Of a DNA stretch of 64,000 nucleotides, positions 10,765 to 23,522 are shown in pieces (position 1 is the first letter of the stretch; each line of letters opens with the position of its first letter). Source of the stretch: Clitoria ternatea (taxonomy: Eukaryota; Streptophyta; Magnoliopsida; Fabales; Fabaceae); assembly GCA_037962975.1 (NCBI GenBank), contig CM075675.1, positions 5,342,001-5,406,000 of the forward strand, written 5' to 3'. Below the pieces are notes generated by a model. That model saw nothing but the letters and a program-made list of their open reading frames with translations, was not told the origin of the DNA and did no database searches. Position numbers and translations under genes: made by a program.

Positions 10765-10898
10765 TGTAACATCCCATTTTTATCACAAATAGGAAATAGA
10801 TATTAATATATCTTTCTTGAGAAATACTTACTATAAGTTAGTTTATTATTATCATTTTTTTTATTTTGGTATTTATATTTAATTATTTTATTATTTAA

Positions 10899-10920
10899 AT
10901 AATAATAATAATAATAATAA
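10899..10920. repeat. (AAT)n microsatellite in the solo LTR
   Basis: About seven AAT units within the AT-rich left part of the solo LTR. Confidence 0.85.
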
Positions 10921-11929
10921 AATAAAAATATTTCTGAATAAGAATTTTAAAATGACTTAATTAGTATTCACTAATTAAGAAAATTATATTAAGAATTTTT
11001 AATATCTTTATTATTCATCATTTTTATTTTATGTTCTTATATTTATGTTTTTACATATTTAATATTTAACTCTTATTAGAATTTTAAAATAAAATTTTGA
11101 AAGAATTAGACTATGGTTCTTTAGAACTTTTTGATCTACATAATATTTATGATTTTCTGGAATTTTTTGAAAATTTTGAGTTATTTTAATAAAATAATAT
11201 ATTTTAAATAATTTTAAATTCATATTAAGTTGCTTAAAATTAAAAATATTTACAAGAATGTAAAGTTAAATTATAAGAAAATTTTATAAAATCTATTTCA
11301 AGTAGACTTATCTAAAAATTATCGGTTTGAGTAAAATCTTAATTTTTACCAATCGTAAAAAAATTGAAAACGTACTAATAAATTTTTATTAACAGAAAAT
11401 TTTAGATTTTTAAAATTTAAACTTTATATTACTTATCATAAAATTAGTGAGAACCGATATAATATCGCTAAATTTCAAAAAGGATTAATTTTGAATATTT
11501 AAAATATACCGAGTGAAAGGTTACTATTTGGCTTAATAATTCTGCCGATATTTACTATGCAAAACACTGTGCATGTATGAAATTTTCAAAAAGTTACACA
11601 ATAACCAGGTTTTAAATTTCAAAAAACGCATAGTACTTTTATATTAAAATAATAGAATACATAGTAAATTTTTTTCCTGTAAATACCGAAGGAATTCTTC
11701 TTTAGAATTCATAATTTCAGATTAAGTTTTCTTAATATAGTAATGTTAGTGAGATAGTGGTGGAAGTAAGAGAGAGAAATAAATTTTTTGGAAGAAGGTT
11801 CTGCTAAAATTCTAAGGTACGAATACATCTCTTTTATATTTTTTAAGATTATTTTTATATCGTTTTTAGAAATCTATTATTATACTGGAAATAATATTAT
11901 TTTAAGTTACTATTCTACATAGTAACACT

Positions 11930-12125
11930 ATTTCAATAGTAAATTACTATTCAAATAGTAAATTACTATTTACTGTTACTATTTACCTTTACTATTCACG
12001 TTTTACTATTTACCATTACTATTCACCATTTACTATTTACCGTTACTATTCACGTTTTACTATTTACTGTTACTATTTACTGTTACTATTCACTATTCAC
12101 TATTTACTATTCAAAATTTACCATT
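11930..12125. repeat. ACTATT-type short tandem repeat in the solo LTR
   Basis: About 17 degenerate copies of TTTACTATTCAC / TACTATTTAC with a period of roughly 9-12 bp. All copies are in the same orientation. It is noncoding, lies in the left half of the solo LTR, and has no match elsewhere in the window that I can see. Confidence 0.8.
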
Positions 12126-12429
12126 TTTATTTTAAGTAGTAATCTTAATTTTTATCTTGTAATTATATTAAAATGAAATTGGTATGTTTTAGAACTCGGA
12201 GACGAGGCGCGCACGGATTCTCAATAACGAATCGGTATACGAGAGGTAAGGGGGAGTGAGATAAGAATACAATATGAAAGACATAAGAATAAAGGGAGGA
12301 GTCCCCTACTTCTTTTAAAATTTAATAATATTATTATTTTAAAGTAATAACTTTTCAACTTAAAATTTATAATAAATTTAATATATTGTGTAACTTATTC
12401 TAAAATATCTATACATGGATCTGAATTAT

Positions 12430-12615
12430 TATAACTTATACGGACTGGACTAAACCTATGCAAGGACTTGGACTTTTATATCCTATATGGATCGAACTAA
12501 ACCTATGCAAGGACTTGGACTATTATGACTTGTCTAGACTGAACTATACCTATGCGAAGACTGGATTATATATATGGACTTATATAGACCTGTGCGAGGA
12601 ATGGACTATAAGGAC
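12430..12615. repeat. Diverged tandem repeat of about 55 bp in the solo LTR
   Basis: Three to four units centred on CTATGCAAGGACTTGGAC, at about 12,456, 12,502 and 12,548, then decaying. It lies between the ACTATT repeat and the insertion site of element B. Confidence 0.7.
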
Positions 12616-12784
12616 TCAAAATCAAATCTACTAATTTAAATAACCATTAAAATTTGAATTATATTTATGAGCGATATTTAGTTGATTTGACTTGATTATA
12701 ATTAATTGTATTTGATTTCGATTAATGATATTGTATTAGACTGTGATTGATAATATGCAATTATGATTGATGATATTTGATTAT

Positions 12785-13587
12785 TGATCCGGTCTGGATA
12801 CCGGCCCCCATTCTTGTGACGTCAGACTGACCTCATATAAGGAAAACCGGTGTCTTGGTTCAACGTTACCACACCGGATATCCGATGTCTGACCGTCCGT
12901 CCTCATCTCACTACTGCCCCACTTATTTTCTCTATAACGGTTCTTTGTTCATTTTCGCAGAACATTTATATAACTGTTGGCTTTTCAATCACAGCAAGAT
13001 AAGAGCCCCTAATAACTTATCAGCGAAGATACTGTATGTAGCAAAATATGTCACGTCAATAGCCTTAGAAAGCAAGTGGATGTGTCAGCAGATTATGCGG
13101 AAAAGGTGATTATCCTCCCCTCTTCCTAGAGGATCGTACTCTGATAATTGACCTACCCTTCTGACACATTCTGAAAGTTGAGCCACCCTAATTGACATAA
13201 TATACACGCTATCAGAGCTAAGGGACCCACCTGTATCCAACGACTCATTTTCTGACGTACAACTATAAGTAGCATATTTCAATACACATGCATGGTATCG
13301 TTATTCTATCTCAGACTTTACTGTTACTTCGCTTGAGCATTCACTGAGTTCTTACACTCTTCTAACTTGAGCGTCGGAGAATCTTTGCAGGTGGCACCAC
13401 CTTTCGCCCCCCTTCAACGCGAAACGTAGGTGTGAAGGATCTCCAGGACAACAAGACCGGCCTCTCCCACTGAGAGACCAGATTAATACATCGGATATAT
13501 ACTATTCCGGTGTGCAAACCCTAAAAACACCTATACTCTTGTGGCTGGTCCCACACCGGATCCTAGACCCCGGTCCAGACCAGTTCA
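12785..13587 (+). repeat. 5' LTR of element B
   Basis: 803 bp, TG...CA ends. Candidate TATA at 13,264-13,270 (TATAAGT). The shared block ACTTGAGCGTCGGAGAA starts at 13,365 and is followed by GCAGGT. The terminal part has CCCCGGTCCAG. Short ORFs inside it are duplicated in the 3' LTR and are not genes. Confidence 0.96.
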
Positions 13588-13588
13588 T

Positions 13589-13606
13589 TGGCACGCCCGG
13601 TGGGAC
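13589..13606 (+). promoter_or_regulatory. Primer-binding site of element B
   Basis: TGGCACGCCCGGTGGGAC begins one base after the 5' LTR. It starts TGG as expected for pairing with a tRNA CCA end. C has the same site with one change (CCCAGTGGGA). I do not assign the tRNA. Confidence 0.85.
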
Positions 13607-13649
13607 TCGTTAGAGTTATTCCCATTTTTGCAGAAGTTTGGTTGTCACG

Positions 13650-16600
13650 ATGGAAGGTGATGGGAGAGATTTCGTTGATGGTCACGTGGAGGATGTGACC
13701 CATCAGCAGACTGGAAGGAGACTCGTCTTTGAGTCCCCTGTAACTCAAACCCGGAGGATGGTGCAAGTGCAAACGCCTGACCCTCGCGATGAGGTTATCA
13801 GGCAACTCAGGGAGGAGCTGATGGAGTTGAAGCGGGAGAGAGGAGGAGCTGGGGACAGGGCAGCGTCCCATGCAGAGGATGCTCATCATGAATCAGCGAG
13901 GGATAGATCTACAACCCTCCAGTATTCGAAGATCCCCACATATGAAGAGAGGGAACAGACGCAAGACTCTGGTGATAGAGTCAGTACCAGGAGAAGGGAG
14001 CAGGCGGTGGTGACTTCAGGGACGTACAAGCTCAGTGTCCCTTTCTCAAGAAGGCTGATGAGCATTACCATCCCAAAACATTTATAAACAACTCAGCCAC
14101 TGTCGATAGGGAAGTATAATGGAGAAACTGATCCCACTAAGCATTTGGATGCTTACGTATATGAAGCTATGTATTTGGGAGCAGATGAAGATGTTATGTG
14201 CAGGATGTTCCCAAGGACGTTGATGGAGGAGGCTCTCAGCTGGTTTAAAAGCTTACCCTCAGGATCTATAGACTCTTGGGAGGAAATGGCCGCGGTGTTT
14301 GAAAGCCATTTTGTCATTTCTAGGGATATCCCAAGAATTTCTCACACCCTGGCCCAGATAAAGCAGGGAGAAACTGAAACTCTTAAGGAGTTCTTGAAAA
14401 GGTTTTATAAGGAGGCAGCTTTGGTCCCTAACCTCACGGAGGCCATACAACTCCATATTGTAGTGGAGGCTCTTCAGCCTGGCTCAGCCTTTGCCCTATC
14501 TTTGGCAAAGAACCCCCCAACAACCTTTGAGGAGTTTCGAAGGAAAGCTTCTAAGTACGTGGGCATAGAGATGCATCTGGAGGCAACTGCGACAAGAATG
14601 AAGCCTTCTGCACCCACTCAGCAGCCACGGAGAGAAAAGGAGAGAGTGAGGCCTGAGAAGCATGCCTTTAGAGAAGACTTTGTGAACGTTCGTCCACATC
14701 CACGAGATAGGCATGTATCATCGTTCGACAACTATGCTCCGTTGAACACCAGGCATTCACAAATCATGAGGGAGGTTGGTTGGCCAACGCTGAACGTCTT
14801 TGGTATAAGGAAGCCAGCCCCAGTCAAGAGGGGTGGTAACCCACGTAAGTACTGCACTTTCCATGAACAAACAGGGTACAATACTGATGAGTGCAAAGCG
14901 TTAAAAAATACGGTGGAAACTCTCCTTCGGGAAGGAAAGATGAAGCAGTATTTGTTTAAGGAGAAATCTATGGACGAGCCTCAGAGGATGGAGAAAAGGA
15001 ATAGAGATCCTGATGACGAAGATGATAATACACGCAACCCAGCAAGGAAGTTCACTGCAGCTGAGAAGCAGAAGGGAGTAGTGATTGCTGAAGGTGCCCA
15101 ACAAAATAACATGCCCCAGCACCAGAGGCAGGGCAGACGAGAAGTGATTGAGATGATAGCTGAAGGATTTGCGGGAGGAGGAGCATCAATCATAGCACAG
15201 AAGAATCACCACAGGATGATTCTGTCTGTCCAGGGCAAACCGAGGGATAACCGCCCTTTCAGGGACGGTATGACAGCCCCAACGGTGTCATTTACTGATG
15301 ATGACTTTGGCCCAACAATTCCAGGAGGTAATGATGCGGTAGTTATCGTGGCAGTCATAGCCAACAAGGATGTCAAGAGGATCCTCGTCGATCAGGAAAG
15401 TTCTTGTGATGTTATCTTTTATAATTGTTTCAAACGAATGGGTTTCAGTGATGCAGATTTACAACCCTACACACAAGAACTCACAGCGTTTAATGGAGCC
15501 AAGCAACCCACCAAGGGGTACCTTGACACTTTGATTTCTTTTAAAGGGGAGCCTGGTGCGAGAACGGTCAAGTCAAGAATTCTGGTGATTGATGTGGAAT
15601 CCCCATACAACGGTATCATAGGCCGTCCAACACTGAACGCGATGGAAGCAATTGTATCCACTCCGCACCTCTTGATCAAATTCATTGACAAGGACAACGG
15701 TGTGTCCTCTCTCCGTGGTGATCAGGAGATGGCTCGATATTGTTATAACCTGAGCCTCAACATGGTTAAGTTGGAAGCGTTCAACAAGAAGAGGAAGCTG
15801 AACGACGGAGGAACAACGGCAGGGTCTGTCAGTCTCATTGACCTGGACCCCAGAGCGGAATTGAAGATTGATCCACTCAATCCCTCTAAGCCCACACCGG
15901 ATGGTGGTTCCAGGGATGTTGTATTAGGAGATTCCCCAGAGAAGGTCACACACATCAATGATAAGCTGGAGTTTGCTATGGAGCAGCGCTTATTAGCCCT
16001 TCTGCAGGAGTTCAAAGATCTTTTCGCATGGACAACAGCAGACATGCCTGGAATGGACCCTGATTTCTGTTGCCACAAGCTTGCAGTGTATCCTGAAACA
16101 AGACCGGTGGCCCAGAAGAAGAGGAGGTTGGGACCGGAGAAGCAGAGGGCGGCCTACGAGCAGACAGAGGAGTTGTTGAAAGCAGGTTTTATAAGGGAGA
16201 TACGCTATTCATCTTGGCTTTCTAATATGGTCATGGTGCAGAAGGCTAATGGCAAATGGAGAATGTGTACAGATTATGTGGATCTTAACCGCTGCTGCCC
16301 TAAAGATCCATATCCCCTGCCTAACATCGATCACATGGTGGATGATTCATCTGGTTACCAATACCTCAGTTTCATGGATGCCTATTCGGGGTATAACCAG
16401 ATTCTGATGTGGGAGGGAGACCAGGAGAAAACTGCCTTCATCAATGACCGCGGTGTTTTTTGCTACACCGTCATGCCTTTTGGATTGAAGAACGCCGGCG
16501 CTACCTATCAGCGCATGATTAATAAAGTCTTTGAAGGGATGCATACAAGGCTGGTCGAAGTTTATATTGATGATATTATAGCCAAAACGCCCGCTGGAGG

Positions 16601-19112
16601 AGACCACATTGAAGATCTGCGCCAAGTCTTCACTAGGCTTTGGCAGTACAACATGAGGTTAAACCCCTTAAAATGCACCTTTGCCGTTCCAGCTGGGAAA
16701 TTCTTGGGATTTATGTTGACCCAACGAGGCATTGAGGCTAACCCTGGGAAGTGTCAAGCAATCCTGGACATGCAGAGTCCTAAGTGTCTGAGGGAGGTCC
16801 AATCGTTGAATGGGAAAGTGGCCGCCCTAGCTCGTTTCATGCCCAAGATGGCGCACAGGTCCCTCCCCTTGTATAAGGCGTTGAAGAAACACAAGAGTTT
16901 TGAATGGGGAGAGGAGCAAGAACAAGCCCTCCAGCAGCTCAAGGCCGTTCTCTCGAGTCCACCAATTTTGGTTAAGCCTGACCTTGGTGAGACTTTGATC
17001 TTGTACTTAGCAATCTCTGATGAAGCCCTAGGCGTGGCCTTGGTTAAAGAAACCCCTGAAGGGCAGAGGCCGGTGTACTTCACTAGTAAGACGTTTCAGG
17101 GAGCGGAAGGAAGATATCAGAAGATTGAGAAAGCTGCTCTAGCAGTCGTGTGGGCGTCACGACGGTTGAGGCCCTATTTCCACGCGCACCCAGTGCTGGT
17201 GAGAACGGATTTGCCTCTCCGATCAGTGCTTAGCAAGCCAGACCTTGCTGGAAGGATGATAAAATGGTCTATCAAGCTGTCTGAATTTGAAATTTCATAT
17301 GAGCCTCGAGGAGCCATCAAGGCGCAAGTGTTAGCCGATTTTGTTGTGGAGATGACTGGGGCGGACCCGGCCACCCCTCGAGCGCATTGGACCATTTACG
17401 TTGATGGATCATCGAACAACAAAGGTTGTGGAGCAGGTGTGGTGGTAGAAAGTGATGATGGTGTGCACCTAGAAATTTCCCTCCGATTCAATTTCAAAAC
17501 CTCCAACAACCAAGCTGAATACGAAGCATGCTTGGCCGGTCTCCGTGCGGCGATTGACATCGGAGCATCAGCAGTCACACTGTGCAGTGATTCCCAACTG
17601 GTGATTTCGTAGATCCAGGGGGAGTACCAGGCAAAGGAGCCGCAACTTCAATTGTACTTGAATTGTGTTAATGAGTTGAAGGGAAGATTTGAAGTTTTAG
17701 AGTTCAAGCATGTGCCCAGAGAAGAAAACACCAAAGCAGACATCTTGTCTAGATTAGCAAGTACAAAGCAGCCCGGTAGCACAACAACGGTGGTTCAAAG
17801 CACTTTGACATCACCTAGCATACCTCTGTACCCTTCTCTAAACGCTATCATGGTGAGTTATCCATATGAAGATTCTTGGGTCATTCCCTATATTCGTTAT
17901 CTAGCTGATGGTCAACTTCCCACTGATGAGAAAGAGAGGAGACGAGTGAAGAGGGAGCTGCCATATTTTACTATGGTCGATGGTATTCTCTACAAAAGGG
18001 GATTCTCTGTCCCATATCTTTTGTGTTTAAGAGAGGACGAGGTTCAAGCGGTTTTGGAGGAGGTGCACGAGGGGCAATGTGGGCACCATGCTGGGGGCCG
18101 AAGCTTAATGAGAAAAGTCCTCAGGGCCGGATATTGGTGGCCCACTGTGAAGCAGGATTCTGCTGATTTTGTGAGGAAGTGCGACGCTTGTCAAAAATTC
18201 TCCAATCTCCACCATACACCGGCCCAAGAGCTATCTTCATCTATTGTGCCTTGGCCGTTCTACTAATGGGGCCTTGATATTTTGGGTCCATTCCCCACTG
18301 CGCCAGGAGGTATCAAATATTTGATCGTGGGGGCTGACTACTTCACCAAGTGGATCGAGGCAGAACCAGTAGTGCATATCACTTCTGCACGAACAAGACG
18401 TTTCGTGTATGAAAATATCATAGCTCAGTTCGGGGTACCAGGGCGGGTCGTGACTGACAACGGCACTCAGTTTACAGACAAAAAGTTCACGGATTTGCTT
18501 GAAGGACTGGGGATAATCCAGATATTTTCATCTGTTGAACACCCCCAAACCAATGGACAAGCAGAGGTAGCCAACTGAGAAGTGCTAAAGGGTTTGAAGA
18601 AGCGTATGGGAGAAGCGAAGGGAGGATGGACTGACCAGCTATGTCATGTTTTATGGGCATACCGCACTACGCCTCATTCTTCAACTAACGAATCCCCATA
18701 CCGGCTGACGTACGGAGTTGAGGCGATGATTCCAGTGGAGTTACAAACAAGATCGGCTCGTGTGGAGTATTTTTCAGCTGAAGATAACAACGCTAATTTG
18801 GCATCAGAACTGGACGTCCTCCAGGAGTTAAGGGAAAAGGCCTTCGTCAGAGATCAGGCAATAAAAGCAAAGGCAGCACTCCGGTATAATAAACGTGTCC
18901 AGTACAGAGCTTTCAACACCGGAGATCTTGTTTTGAGAAAGGCGAGTGTGGGGAATAAATTCGCCCACCAAGGGAAGCTAGCAACAACGTGGGAAGGTCC
19001 TTATAGAGTTTCTGAAGTGACTGGAAAAGGGTCATACCGATTGGAAGAGCTTGATGGAACCCCAATCCGAAACAAATGGAACACTCAGAACTTACGTGTC
19101 TATTACAGCTAG
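13650..19112 (+). pseudogene. Gag-Pol polyprotein of element B, one frame with four nonsense codons
   Basis: A single reading frame of 1,821 codons from the first ATG at 13,650, broken by TAA 14,085, TAG 17,610, TAA 18,264 and TGA 18,576. Gag has a retrotransposon-gag domain (about 14,145-14,600) and a CX2H...C zinc-binding motif (YCTFHEQTGYNTDEC, near 14,850). The retropepsin motif near 15,390 reads LVDQESS where LVDQGSS is expected. RT has YIDD at 16,563-16,574. The first RNase H is followed by a second one from about 17,385 (YVDGSS, NNQAEYEACLAGL). Integrase has H2C2 near 18,080, D 18,276, D 18,456 and E 18,564. At each stop A or C has a sense codon, mostly Gln, so every stop can be explained by a C-to-T change. 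Confidence 0.93.
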
Positions 19113-19315
19113 TTGGTAAGACGGCGTGTACTCTTTTTTCTTACTTGAGTTTTTTCCCATTGGGTTTTCTCAAGAAGGTTTTAACGAGGCATGACCCCAA
19201 CTACGCTTTTCATGTAATGTACTTACAATTTTAATGAGAACACATTTTAACCGCCCTATCATTCTCACATTTCTTATGTGTTGTGATTTATAGTCGTAGT
19301 TAATACGCATACACT

Positions 19316-19445
19316 TCAGGACGGATGAACTCAACTACCAATTCTGTAGTTGATGATATAACTCCTCGAGGAACTGATAAAGACCCCTCAGGACGGATGA
19401 TCTCAATCACACATCGTGTGTTTCGACGATGTAACTCCTTGAGGG
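19316..19445. repeat. Two hairpin-forming repeat units (element B)
   Basis: Two units of the GGACGGATGA...ATGTAACTCCT type. Unit 1 has inner stem CAACTAC/GTAGTTG. Unit 2 has AATCACAC/GTGTG. The same units form two copies at 35,281-35,420 and nine copies at 39,849-40,600 in element C. They lie after the end of gag-pol. Confidence 0.8.
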
Positions 19446-19450
19446 GGAAT

Positions 19451-19863
19451 GGGTTGTAGGGCTGGTCCTTTTTCAAGGCCACAAACCGAACCCCATTCGA
19501 AGACTACATGGATTGTAGGGCTGGTCCTTTTTCAAGGCCACAAACCGAACCCCATTCGAAGACTACATGGGTTGTAGGGCTGGTCCTTTTTCAAGGCCAC
19601 AAACCGAACCCCATTCGAAGACTACATGGGTTGTAGGGCTGGTCCTTTTTCAAGGCCATAAACCGAACCCCATTCGAAGACTACATGGGTTGTAGGGCTG
19701 GTCCTTTTTCAAGGCCACAAACCGAACCCCATTCGAAGACTACATGGGTTGTAGGGCTAGTCCTTTTTCAAGGCCACAAACCGAACCCCATTCGAAGACT
19801 ACATGGGTTGTAGGGCTGGTCCTTTTTCAAGGCCACAAACCGAACCCCATGCGAAGGCTTGGG
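19451..19863. repeat. Seven-copy 59-bp tandem repeat (element B)
   Basis: Seven nearly identical units, starts at 19,451, 19,510, 19,569, 19,628, 19,687, 19,746 and 19,805, beginning GGGTTGTAGGGCTGGTCC. Element C has only two copies of the same unit (35,603 and 35,662). Degenerate relatives with 'GATTGTAGGATTAAACCGAA' follow to about 20,050. Short ORFs across it are artefacts. Confidence 0.92.
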
Positions 19864-20573
19864 CACAGTAGGCCGGTTCACACAAAAACCGCGCTGAACC
19901 CCAAGTAACGGGCGCAGTAGGTTCAGGATTAGCCCTGATCCGAACCCCGTGTTGAAGGCTTGGATTGTAGGATTGCACCAAACTCCAAGTACGGTTAGTA
20001 GGATTGAACCGAACACCGTGTGAAGACTTGAGATATAGGACCAAACCGAACCTCAAAAGAAAGGCGTAAAAGCTTACCCTTGTCAAAGTTATACTAAAAT
20101 TCAAAGGCAATGTCCGTCCTCAGTTGTGGAATATCCACCCCGGAGCGGTTGAACGCTAACGTACCCGCTCTACATCTTCGAGGACAGATAACCATTTCTA
20201 TCTTTTTAAGAAGTTAAAAGGTAATCCTTGAGATAAACTTTCCCTTCCCAATGTACTTACACTTGGGGACAGGGCATGCTTTAACTTAATTGTCACTTAT
20301 TTGTTACAATTTGTTATCTTAATCCGGTGTGATAAGTACGCTTTAAGCAGCTAGGTAACCACGCAGAACGGATTGGCAAAGCATTGAAAACAATAAAGTG
20401 TTTTGTATAACACTAAGTTATTCAGCAATCACACATTCGACGCAAGCAGTTGAAGAAAAGCAATAGTGAATTTATTTTTATTTTTTTTTTCAAAAATAAG
20501 AAAATATGCAGGTTACAAAGTGTTTTAAAGATGGAGCCGATCCCAGAACACGGCTATGAATGAAAGCATAAAA
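19864..20573. other. Noncoding spacer between repeats and antisense gene (element B)
   Basis: Degenerate copies of the 59-bp family up to about 20,050, then unique noncoding sequence. This is the 3' flank of both the sense gag-pol and the antisense gene, so it probably holds both 3' ends. No ORF or RNA gene is recognised. Confidence 0.6.
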
Positions 20574-23238
20574 TTAAGAGGCCGGTGCTTGATCCTCCGC
20601 AGTGGGCACTCCTGCCTTCTCCGTCTTGTCCTCCACTCCAGTTTGGGCACCTTCTTGTGCTTCAGCTCCAGAGGCAGCGGTGGACATTGCTGGCTCTATA
20701 CTTTGACCTTCTGGGAGGGGAGGCAGTTCGTACAGAGATTCACGGGGTTCATGGTGCGAGCCGTCTTTATGAACTTCAACAAGTCTTCCCCATGGAATTC
20801 GAAGAACGGATCTAATCCGTACAGATTCAGTTGCACTCCGGGGTTACGATAGTAGACTTGACGAAGGGCCAGGCCGAAGGATTCATACGCCACATTTTTG
20901 CATATCTCCAAGGCTTTGGAAGCCTTGGCCTTTGCTGCAGCTAGTTTTCTCTGAACCTTGGCAAAATCCTCTTCTGAAGGCCCAGCACTCGCACCACCCT
21001 TCTTGAGCTCATTAATTTGGGCTTGCATCTCCTTCCGAATGATCTCCCACTCCCCAAGGTCTTTGTTACGACCGTCTTCCATAACTTTGAGATCGTCAGC
21101 AAGCTTAGCCGATCTCTTCTTCTCCAGTTGTAATTCTTCTTCAAGGAGGGGTATGGATTTGTTCTTTTTCTGGAGGTCGGCAATTTCCCGCTCTAGGGCC
21201 TTGTTCGCAAAATGCACCTGGCTCGCCTCTTCAGTTTTCCTCTGGAGCGTTTCCTTAGTTTTCCTCAATTCTGACTCGACGCCCCTATGAACTTCAGCTT
21301 GCTTGGTCGCCCATTTCTCCTTCACCGCGAGTTCGGTCTCAAGTTTTTCAACTTGGTCCATATAATCTGCCTTCTCGCTCAGGGACTCAAGGAGGCCGGA
21401 CAGTTCATCAAGCTGCCAACGCCCGGCCTTACAAGCACCTCGGACCCCAGCAGCGTCGAGGGAAGGGCGGAGGCAATACCGTGCCTTTGGAAGAGTGGGA
21501 GGCATGGACCCCTGAAACCACAAGTAAGGGGATAGGAAGGAGTCACGCGGAGGCTCAAACGCCGGAGGAGGACCATTCCCAGAGTCCGGCTCTGAAGCAT
21601 TTTGTGAAGAAGGGGTGGAGGATTCAGGAGCGGGTTTCTTTCCCTTGTCCTTCTTCAATCCAGTTTCTTCGGCCGTCCTCTGACGCTTCTTCGCAGGGTC
21701 ACCAGAGGAGGGCTTTTCCTAATCTGCCTTCTTGACCAGGTGCCTCTTTTTCTTCTTCTCTGGTACGGCCTCCTCGTTGCCCGTTCCAGTGGCCTCAGGT
21801 TGTTGTTCAGTTTCCTCCTCATCGAAGAGAGGAACCTCATCTCCTACCGCAGAGGTCAGAGGAATGAGGGGAGTTTTGGTGGCGTTCCTTTTCGCCTGGA
21901 TTTCGTTCTCCTCAGAGGAGGAATCATCGTCAGCCATCATGGTCCTTAATGACAACATCTCTGGGCAGGCTTTTTCGATTTGTTCTACAAAACAAGAAAG
22001 GTTGAATAAGCATACAAGAAGAAAAAATAATCAGAGCGGAATAACTATACAATACAAAGAAATTAAGAGCGGATATTACGGAGGTAGGTGTTTCTGATAT
22101 CATCCTCGGCCAAGAGGAGGCGGCTGGAAAACCCTTTGAGGGTCTTTGAGGCCGTCTACATGGCGCTCAAGACCTCAACAGAGTGAGAGGAAAGTTCGCT
22201 CTTGTCTGTATAATAAGCACAGCTCATAAGGAGAAAATGTTCGTGCGTCCAGCTAAGGGGAAACTTGGTAAACCCCTCCTTGTTCCGCCAGAAGACTGGC
22301 TTATTTGGTTGAATCCGGACCCGTGTATAGTAGTGTTTGAAGGAGCGTCCATCCACCTTCGCGGATTCCGTATAAGACTTGAAATTTACAACCCTTGAGT
22401 CACTACGAAGAGTAATGAACCTAAGGCCGCCCTTCTTATTAGCACGACGGACCACTTGGCAATAGTAAAGTAGCTTGGCCACAGTGGCAGAGAAGCTGAA
22501 ATGCTCCCCCAAAACCTCCAGAGCCCGGGCAAGACCCCAACCGTTGGGATGCAGTTGTGTGGGGGCGCAGTCTAGGAAATGCAGGACGGCCATCTGGAAC
22601 TCCGTCATGGGGAAGCGTACTCCCAGTTTCAAGAAGACGAAGTCGTACATGTAGACCGACCTCACATCAGGGACGTTATGGCATATTCTTTCAGAGGGAT
22701 GTGGTGCCATCACAGCGTATCGCGCCTTGTACTTTTTATCTGAATATATTTTGCAGCGGAAAGAGACCGTGCATTCCTCCTCACTTGCATGGTGCGAAGG
22801 GATCTCTAGGAATTCCTCCTCCACCCAGCAGTAGGGTTTCTCCCTATTGAGTTTCTCCCAGTCAAGCCGGTGTGCAACAACGTTGACACACCCTTCAGCA
22901 GAGCGGAGAACTGGTGTTTTTCCTTGTCCTGGAAGGTCCATGGTTGTGCAGGCACGGTGGAACGCGTATGTACTATGGTAAAAAGCAACATCGTCAGAGA
23001 GGTAACCTTCAGCACTTAACCCCTCATCAGAGCGGCTGGTAGCCCCCGAGTCAAGGGTAGCCTCAGAGCGACGTTGGGAAGAAGACGCTCGTGAGGAAGA
23101 GGCTTCGGCTCTCTCTGAGCGACGGGGCCCAGCCACAGGAGGATTCGCTGGAATCCTCCCACCACGGTGGCTAAGGGGGGCACAAGAACCAGAACTCCCC
23201 CTGTTTGAAGGACCAGCGTGGCCTGCTCTAGGGCACAT
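20574..23238 (-). pseudogene. Antisense two-exon gene of element B
   Basis: Exon 1 runs 23,238 to 22,080, starting at the first ATG after the antisense TATA box. The intron 22,079-21,985 (95 bp, GT...AG, phase 1) sits at the same codon as in the other copies. Exon 2 starts at 21,984. Exon 1 has the PF04195-like blocks VYMYDFVFLKLGVRFPM, DCAPTQLHPNGWG and PVFWRNKEG, then WTHEHFLL. Its N terminus is rich in Ser, Arg and Gly. Exon 2 has an acidic start, a K-rich basic patch, a long coiled coil and the conserved end (ALRQVYYRNPGVQLNLYG, then EFHG). Three lesions: a TAG in exon 1 at about 22,158, a TAG in exon 2 at 21,719-21,721, and a one-base loss in a G run near 20,790. The frame after that loss continues to a stop at 20,574. 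Confidence 0.83.
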
Positions 23239-23406
23239 GGCGGAAATAGAATGAACTAAAATTGCAAGGAGTTGAAGGAAAGGGAGGTTACCTAAAGGAA
23301 GAAGATCTTTGAGAAGTTTGAAGACGACAGAGAAATTCCAAAGAAATTTGAGCAGAGTTTCACTAAGCTTGAAAACAAGAGTGGATTCCAAAATCTGCTA
23401 AGAGTT

Positions 23407-23417
23407 CCTTTTATAGG
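23407..23417 (-). promoter_or_regulatory. TATA box of the antisense gene (element B)
   Basis: Minus strand CCTATAAAAGG, about 170 bp upstream of the ATG at 23,238. An identical 11-mer is found in C module 2. Confidence 0.7.
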
Positions 23418-23514
23418 TAACGAAGAAGCACAGTGTTTCGTCGAAGGTCACAAGGCTTGCATCAAAACGCAACCTCTTCAAATTGAAACGACTCCGTCGT
23501 TTCGTCACGTACGG

Positions 23515-23522
23515 GCGCGAAA
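23515..23522 (-). promoter_or_regulatory. E2F-type site upstream of the antisense TATA box (element B)
   Basis: Minus strand TTTCGCGC, a match to the E2F consensus TTTSSCGC. It lies 97 bp upstream of the TATA box. C module 2 has TTTGGCGC 98 bp upstream of its TATA box, and C module 1 has TTTCGCGC at 39,386. A reversed CCAAT box (CCAAT on the plus strand) lies further upstream near 23,651. Function is inferred from motif and spacing only. Confidence 0.5.

Noticed and set aside
12855..13282. ORFs in the LTR of B, repeated at 23,993-24,420
   Set aside because: They are present in both LTRs, with no known domain, in noncoding U3/R sequence.
13588..18578. Separate genes for the four gag-pol pieces of element B
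   Set aside because: All pieces are in one frame and are split only by nonsense codons, so they are one decayed gene.
19300..20110. Several ORFs across the 59-bp repeats of B
   Set aside because: Artefacts of the repeat unit, with no coding similarity between frames.
23256..23292. Leader intron of the antisense gene starting at the conserved AG|GTAAC site
   Set aside because: The nearest AG acceptors before the ATG would give introns of only about 35-45 bp in B and C module 1, too short for plants. The conserved GTAAC is noted but the intron is not called.
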